Part shown: positions 60,903 to 64,000 of the stretch, in pieces
Layout of the letters: each line of letters starts with the position of its first letter
How positions within the stretch are numbered: position 1 is the first letter of the stretch
Source: Pseudoxanthomonas sp. J35
Lineage (GTDB): Bacteria > Pseudomonadota > Gammaproteobacteria > Xanthomonadales > Xanthomonadaceae
DNA length: 64,000 nucleotides
Direction: 5' to 3'
NCBI RefSeq assembly: GCF_000513995.1
Contig: NZ_AZVB01000002.1
Span: 196,201 to 260,200, forward strand
Made by a program: the position numbers and the translations under genes
Notes under the pieces: generated by a model
What the model was told of the DNA's origin: nothing
What the model saw: the letters and a program-made list of their open reading frames with translations, nothing else
Database searches by the model: none

Positions 60903-61750
60903 GCGGCCGGCTCCGCGCTGGCGTGGAACAGGTCGTGCTGCGGCGTGCTGCGCAGGCGCTCGTGCAGCGCCTGCAGCTGTTCGCGGGTGGCGCGCAGCGG
61001 ATCGTGCATCAGGAAGCCGGCCAGGCGCGGATGCCAGGCGGGCCAGCGCGCGGCCAGCGCGTCCATGTCGCCATCGGCCGGACCGCCCTCGCCGCCACGC
61101 GCCACGAACGCGGTCTCGCACAGCACGTTGCGCCAGCCCAGCCCGGACAGGCGCAGCGAGAGGTCGATCAGTGCGGCATAGCGCGAGGCGAAGCTGGCCG
61201 TATCCAGTCCGCCGGCACGCTTGCGGGCGCTCCCGCGCAGGGCCACCGCGTGGTCGACCGCGGCCGGGAGCTCCGGATGGTGGGGCGGCATCGCCCCGCA
61301 GGCCTGCGCCATCAGCGCCGCATCGGCCGGCGGCGGCGCGATCTCGCCCAGCGTCGGCCAGCCGGCGGTCTCGCCGGCATTGCACCAGGGCGTGGCGGTG
61401 GCGATGGCGGCATCACGGGCCAGGCAGGCGGCCAGCTGGGTCAGCCAGCCGGGCAGCGGCTGCGCGTCGGGGGCGAGCACGACCACGTCCTGGTCGCCGC
61501 AGGCCTGCAGCATTTCCTGCAGGTGCGCGACCTCGCCGATGGGATGGTTGCGGCGGGTGTATTCGGCGCGCAGCCGGGTGCATCCAAGCCAGCGTTCGAC
61601 CAGGGCGATGCCGCGCGGCCCGGCCTGGGCGTCGTCGGCCAGCCATACCGCGGTGCCGGCGGGCGTGGCCGCGTCCAGCGCGGCCAGGCAGGCATCCAGC
61701 GCATCCTCGTCGGCGGCGAGCGGCAGCAGCACGATGGGCAGGTCCCTCAC
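60899..61750 (-). CDS. Glycosyltransferase-like protein (GT-A fold)
   Basis: 283 aa. VLLPLAADEDALDACLAAL at the start, then ADDAQAGPRG and VVLAPDAQPLPGWL, a pattern like GT2 NDG/DxD sites but weak. A central PWCNAGETAGWP segment is followed by a C-terminal helical region. It is translated with the GT2 gene downstream (four-base overlap), so the two probably act on the same glycan. Confidence 0.65.
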   Translation of the reverse strand: MRDLPIVLLPLAADEDALDACLAALDAATPAGTAVWLADDAQAGPRGIALVERWLGCTRLRAEYTRRNHPIGEVAHLQEMLQACGDQDVVVLAPDAQPLPGWLTQLAACLARDAAIATATPWCNAGETAGWPTLGEIAPPPADAALMAQACGAMPPHHPELPAAVDHAVALRGSARKRAGGLDTASFASRYAALIDLSLRLSGLGWRNVLCETAFVARGGEGGPADGDMDALAARWPAWHPRLAGFLMHDPLRATREQLQALHERLRSTPQHDLFHASAEPAA

Positions 61751-61861
61751 GGTTCGGCGCGGACTCCTCTGGACTCGGCGCAGACTTTAGCAGGCCGCCC
61801 AACCGCGGCCCATGCACGCGGGCGGGACACGCCGTGCCCGCCCTGCTTCTTCCTCGAGACC

Positions 61862-61888
61862 GGCGTCGCCACCATGGAGGGCGACGCC
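61862..61888. other. Stem-loop after purL
   Basis: GGCGTCGCC-ACCATGGAG-GGCGACGCC, a perfect 9-bp stem 12 bases after the purL stop, but with no T tract. Possible weak terminator. Confidence 0.4.
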
Positions 61889-61899
61889 GGGGCCGGCGC

Positions 61900-64000
61900 T
61901 CAGCCGACCCAGACCCGCGCGTTGCGGAACATGCGCATCCACGGCGAGTCGTTGCCCCACTCGGCCGGGTGCCAGGACAGGTTCACGGTGCGGGCGACGC
62001 GTTCCGGATGCGGCATCAGGATGGTGGCGCGGCCGTCCTCGCTGGACAGGCCGGTGATGCCTTCCGGCGAACCGTTCGGGTTCAGCGGATAGGCCGTGGC
62101 CACCTGGCCGTTGCCGTCGACGTAGCGCAGGGCCACGCGCGCGGCGGCCTGGTCCAGCGGCGAATCGAACTCGGCCCGGCCTTCGCCGTGCGCCACCGCC
62201 ACCGGGATGCGCGAACCGGCCATCCCGCGCAGCAGGATCGACGGCGACTCCACCACCTCCAGCAGCGAGGTGCGGCCTTCGAACTGCTCGCTGCGGTTGC
62301 GCAGGAACTTCGGCCAGTGCTGCGCCCCGGGGATGATGTCCTTGAGCTGGCTCATCATCTGGCAGCCGTTGCACACGCCCAGCGAGAAGGTGTCCGGCCG
62401 GGCGAAGAACGCGGCGAAGGCCGCGCGCAGTTCCGCGCGTTCCAGGATCGAGGTCGCCCAGCCGCGGCCGGCGCCGAGCACGTCGCCGTAGCTGAAGCCG
62501 CCGCAGGCGGCCAGGCCCTTGAAGCCGTCCAGGGCGATGCGGCCGGCGATCAGGTCGCTCATATGCACGTCGACCGGGATGAAGCCGGCGCGGTCGAACG
62601 CGCGCGCCATCTCGATGTGGCTGTTGACGCCCTGCTCGCGCAGGATCGCCACGCGCGGGCGCGCGCCGGTATTGATGAACGGCGCGGCCACGTCCTCGGC
62701 CGGATCGAAGGACAGCTTCGCCTGCAGCCCCGGCGCGGCGAAATCGCGCGCCACCGCGCGCTCCTCGTCGGCGCCTTCGGGGTTGTCGCGCAGCTTCTGC
62801 ATGGCGTGGGTGACCGACCACCAGGCGTCGAACAGCTCTTCCCAGCGCCACTCGACCAGCAGTTCGCCGTCATGGCGCACGCGCACCTTCGGCATGCTGG
62901 CCGGGCGGGCGATGCGCTGCGCGCATTCGGTCAGGGCGTGGCGTTCGACCAGGTCGGCGAAGGCGGCGCGGTCCTCGTCGGCGACCTGCACCACCGCGCC
63001 CAGTTCCTCGTTGAACAGGGTGCGGAACGGATCCTCGCCCCAGCCGTCGAGGACGATGTCCAGGCCGCGCCGCGAGGCGAAGGCCATCTCGCACATCGCC
63101 GCGAAGGCGCCGCCGTCGCTGCGGTCGTGGTAGGCCAGCAGCAGGCCGGCTTCGCGCGCGTCGCGGATGAGCGCGAAGAAGTTGCGCAGGCGCTCCGGGT
63201 CGTCCAGGTCGGGCACTTCGCCGCCGAACGCCGGCAGTTCGCCCTCGGCATGCACCTGGGCCAGCACCGAACCGCCCAGGCGCTGGCGACCGCCGCCCAG
63301 GCCGATCAGCCACAGGTCGCTTTCAGGCTCGTCGGCCAGCAGCGGGGTCAGCTGGCCGCGCACGTCGGCCACCGGCGCGAACGCCGAGATCACCAGCGAT
63401 ACCGGCGAGACCGACTTGTGGGCCTGGCCGTCGGCCTGCCACTGCGCCTGCATCGACAGCGAGTCCTTGCCCACCGGGATGCTGACATCCAGCGCCGGGC
63501 ACAGCTCCATGCCCACGGCGCGGACCGCGTCGTACAGCAGCGCGTCCTCGCCCGGGTGGCCGGCGGCGGCCATCCAGTTGGCCGACAGCTTGACCTGCTC
63601 CAGCGCCTCGACCGGCGCGGCGCACAGATTGGTGATCGCCTCGCCCACGGCCATGCGCGCGGCGGCGGCCGAATCCAGCAGGGCCAGCGGGGTGCGCTCG
63701 CCGATGGCCATCGCCTCGCCGGCGTAACCTTCGTAGTCGGCCAGGGTGATCGCGCAGTCGGCCACCGGCAGCTGCCACGGGCCGACCATCTGGTCGCGCG
63801 CGGTCAGGCCGCCGACGCTGCGGTCGCCGATGGTGACCAGGAAGCTCTTGGCGGCCACGGTCGGGTGGGCGAGCACGCGCAGGCCGGCCTCGCGCAGGTC
63901 CAGCGAGGTAGTGGCCAGCGCCGGCCACGGCGCCGCCGGCGGATGCGCGGTGTCGCGGTGCATCTTCGGCGGCTTGCCGAACAGCACGTCCATCGGCAGG
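61900..64000 (-). CDS. purL: PurL, phosphoribosylformylglycinamidine synthase (C-terminal part; 5' end outside window)
   Basis: Some 700 C-terminal residues of the large (about 1300-aa) proteobacterial PurL; the gene runs past the right edge. LPMDVLFGKPPKMHRD opens the visible part, then the second PurM-like ATPase unit (DRSVGGLTARDQMVGPWQ, SIPVGKDSLSMQ), and the C-terminal glutaminase with the nucleophile in AACGGFSYGDVLGAG and HPERVAR. Converts FGAR plus glutamine to FGAM in purine synthesis. Monocistronic as far as seen. Confidence 0.96.
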   Translation of the reverse strand, partial: LPMDVLFGKPPKMHRDTAHPPAAPWPALATTSLDLREAGLRVLAHPTVAAKSFLVTIGDRSVGGLTARDQMVGPWQLPVADCAITLADYEGYAGEAMAIGERTPLALLDSAAAARMAVGEAITNLCAAPVEALEQVKLSANWMAAAGHPGEDALLYDAVRAVGMELCPALDVSIPVGKDSLSMQAQWQADGQAHKSVSPVSLVISAFAPVADVRGQLTPLLADEPESDLWLIGLGGGRQRLGGSVLAQVHAEGELPAFGGEVPDLDDPERLRNFFALIRDAREAGLLLAYHDRSDGGAFAAMCEMAFASRRGLDIVLDGWGEDPFRTLFNEELGAVVQVADEDRAAFADLVERHALTECAQRIARPASMPKVRVRHDGELLVEWRWEELFDAWWSVTHAMQKLRDNPEGADEERAVARDFAAPGLQAKLSFDPAEDVAAPFINTGARPRVAILREQGVNSHIEMARAFDRAGFIPVDVHMSDLIAGRIALDGFKGLAACGGFSYGDVLGAGRGWATSILERAELRAAFAAFFARPDTFSLGVCNGCQMMSQLKDIIPGAQHWPKFLRNRSEQFEGRTSLLEVVESPSILLRGMAGSRIPVAVAHGEGRAEFDSPLDQAAARVALRYVDGNGQVATAYPLNPNGSPEGITGLSSEDGRATILMPHPERVARTVNLSWHPAEWGNDSPWMRMFRNARVWVG

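Overview
This window is a piece of a high-GC chromosome from the gamma-proteobacterial family Xanthomonadaceae (Lysobacteraceae), closest in style to Lysobacter, Luteimonas, Pseudoxanthomonas or Stenotrophomonas. The evidence is the gene order pilA-pilC-pilD-coaE, the division and cell-wall (dcw) cluster running on into lpxC, dciA, an M23 peptidase and secA, a prepilin peptidase without the usual cysteines, GTAG-type REP palindromes, GATTC-rich heptad repeats, and a TonB receptor locus preceded by a XylR-like operator. It cannot be assigned to a species from sequence alone. I saw no tRNA, rRNA operon, CRISPR array, complete insertion sequence or prophage; the only structured RNAs are RNase P RNA and an FMN riboswitch.

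Layout. 1-4182: type IV pilus genes (pilA on minus behind a sigma54 promoter, pilC and pilD on plus) and coaE; a GC-poor membrane glycosyltransferase-like gene runs off the left edge. 4183-4492: REP repeats. 4493-9688, minus: a Nudix-ThiE fusion, secA and an M23 peptidase, whose start codon overlaps that of the divergent dciA. 10517-27746, minus: the dcw cluster in transcription order mraZ, rsmH, ftsL, ftsI, murE, murF, mraY, ftsW, murG, murC, ddlB, ftsQ, ftsA, ftsZ, lpxC, with many 1-4 nt overlaps, a well-formed mraZ promoter/operator, and no murD. 28138-28547: rnpB. 29067-34878: rsmI, then lpoA, yraN, an FAD-linked oxidase and a PatB-like C-S lyase. 34906-42970, minus: glyA, nrdR, GNAT, ribD, FMN riboswitch, a 25-codon leader ORF, ribE, ribBX, ribH, nusB, thiL. 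43207-47805: an RcnB-like protein, ettA, a frameshifted DUF3667 gene and a cation/proton antiporter.

48096-50143 is the scar of a cellulose-synthase operon: bcsD and bcsP are intact, but bcsA is cut inside its catalytic domain and joined out of frame to the last codons of bcsC. 50462-58078 holds a TonB-dependent receptor followed by SapC-like, cupin-like, flavin-dependent halogenase-like and DUF6445 genes, probably a carbohydrate (CUT-type) uptake locus. 58831-64000: pncB, two glycosyltransferases, and the 3' part of purL running off the right edge.

How it fits together: most of the window is housekeeping (lipid II synthesis and divisome, lipid A, protein export, riboflavin/thiamine/NAD/CoA cofactors, purines). 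The accessory, more variable parts are the pilin flank, the cellulose scar and the TonB/halogenase locus, and these hold most of the unusual observations.
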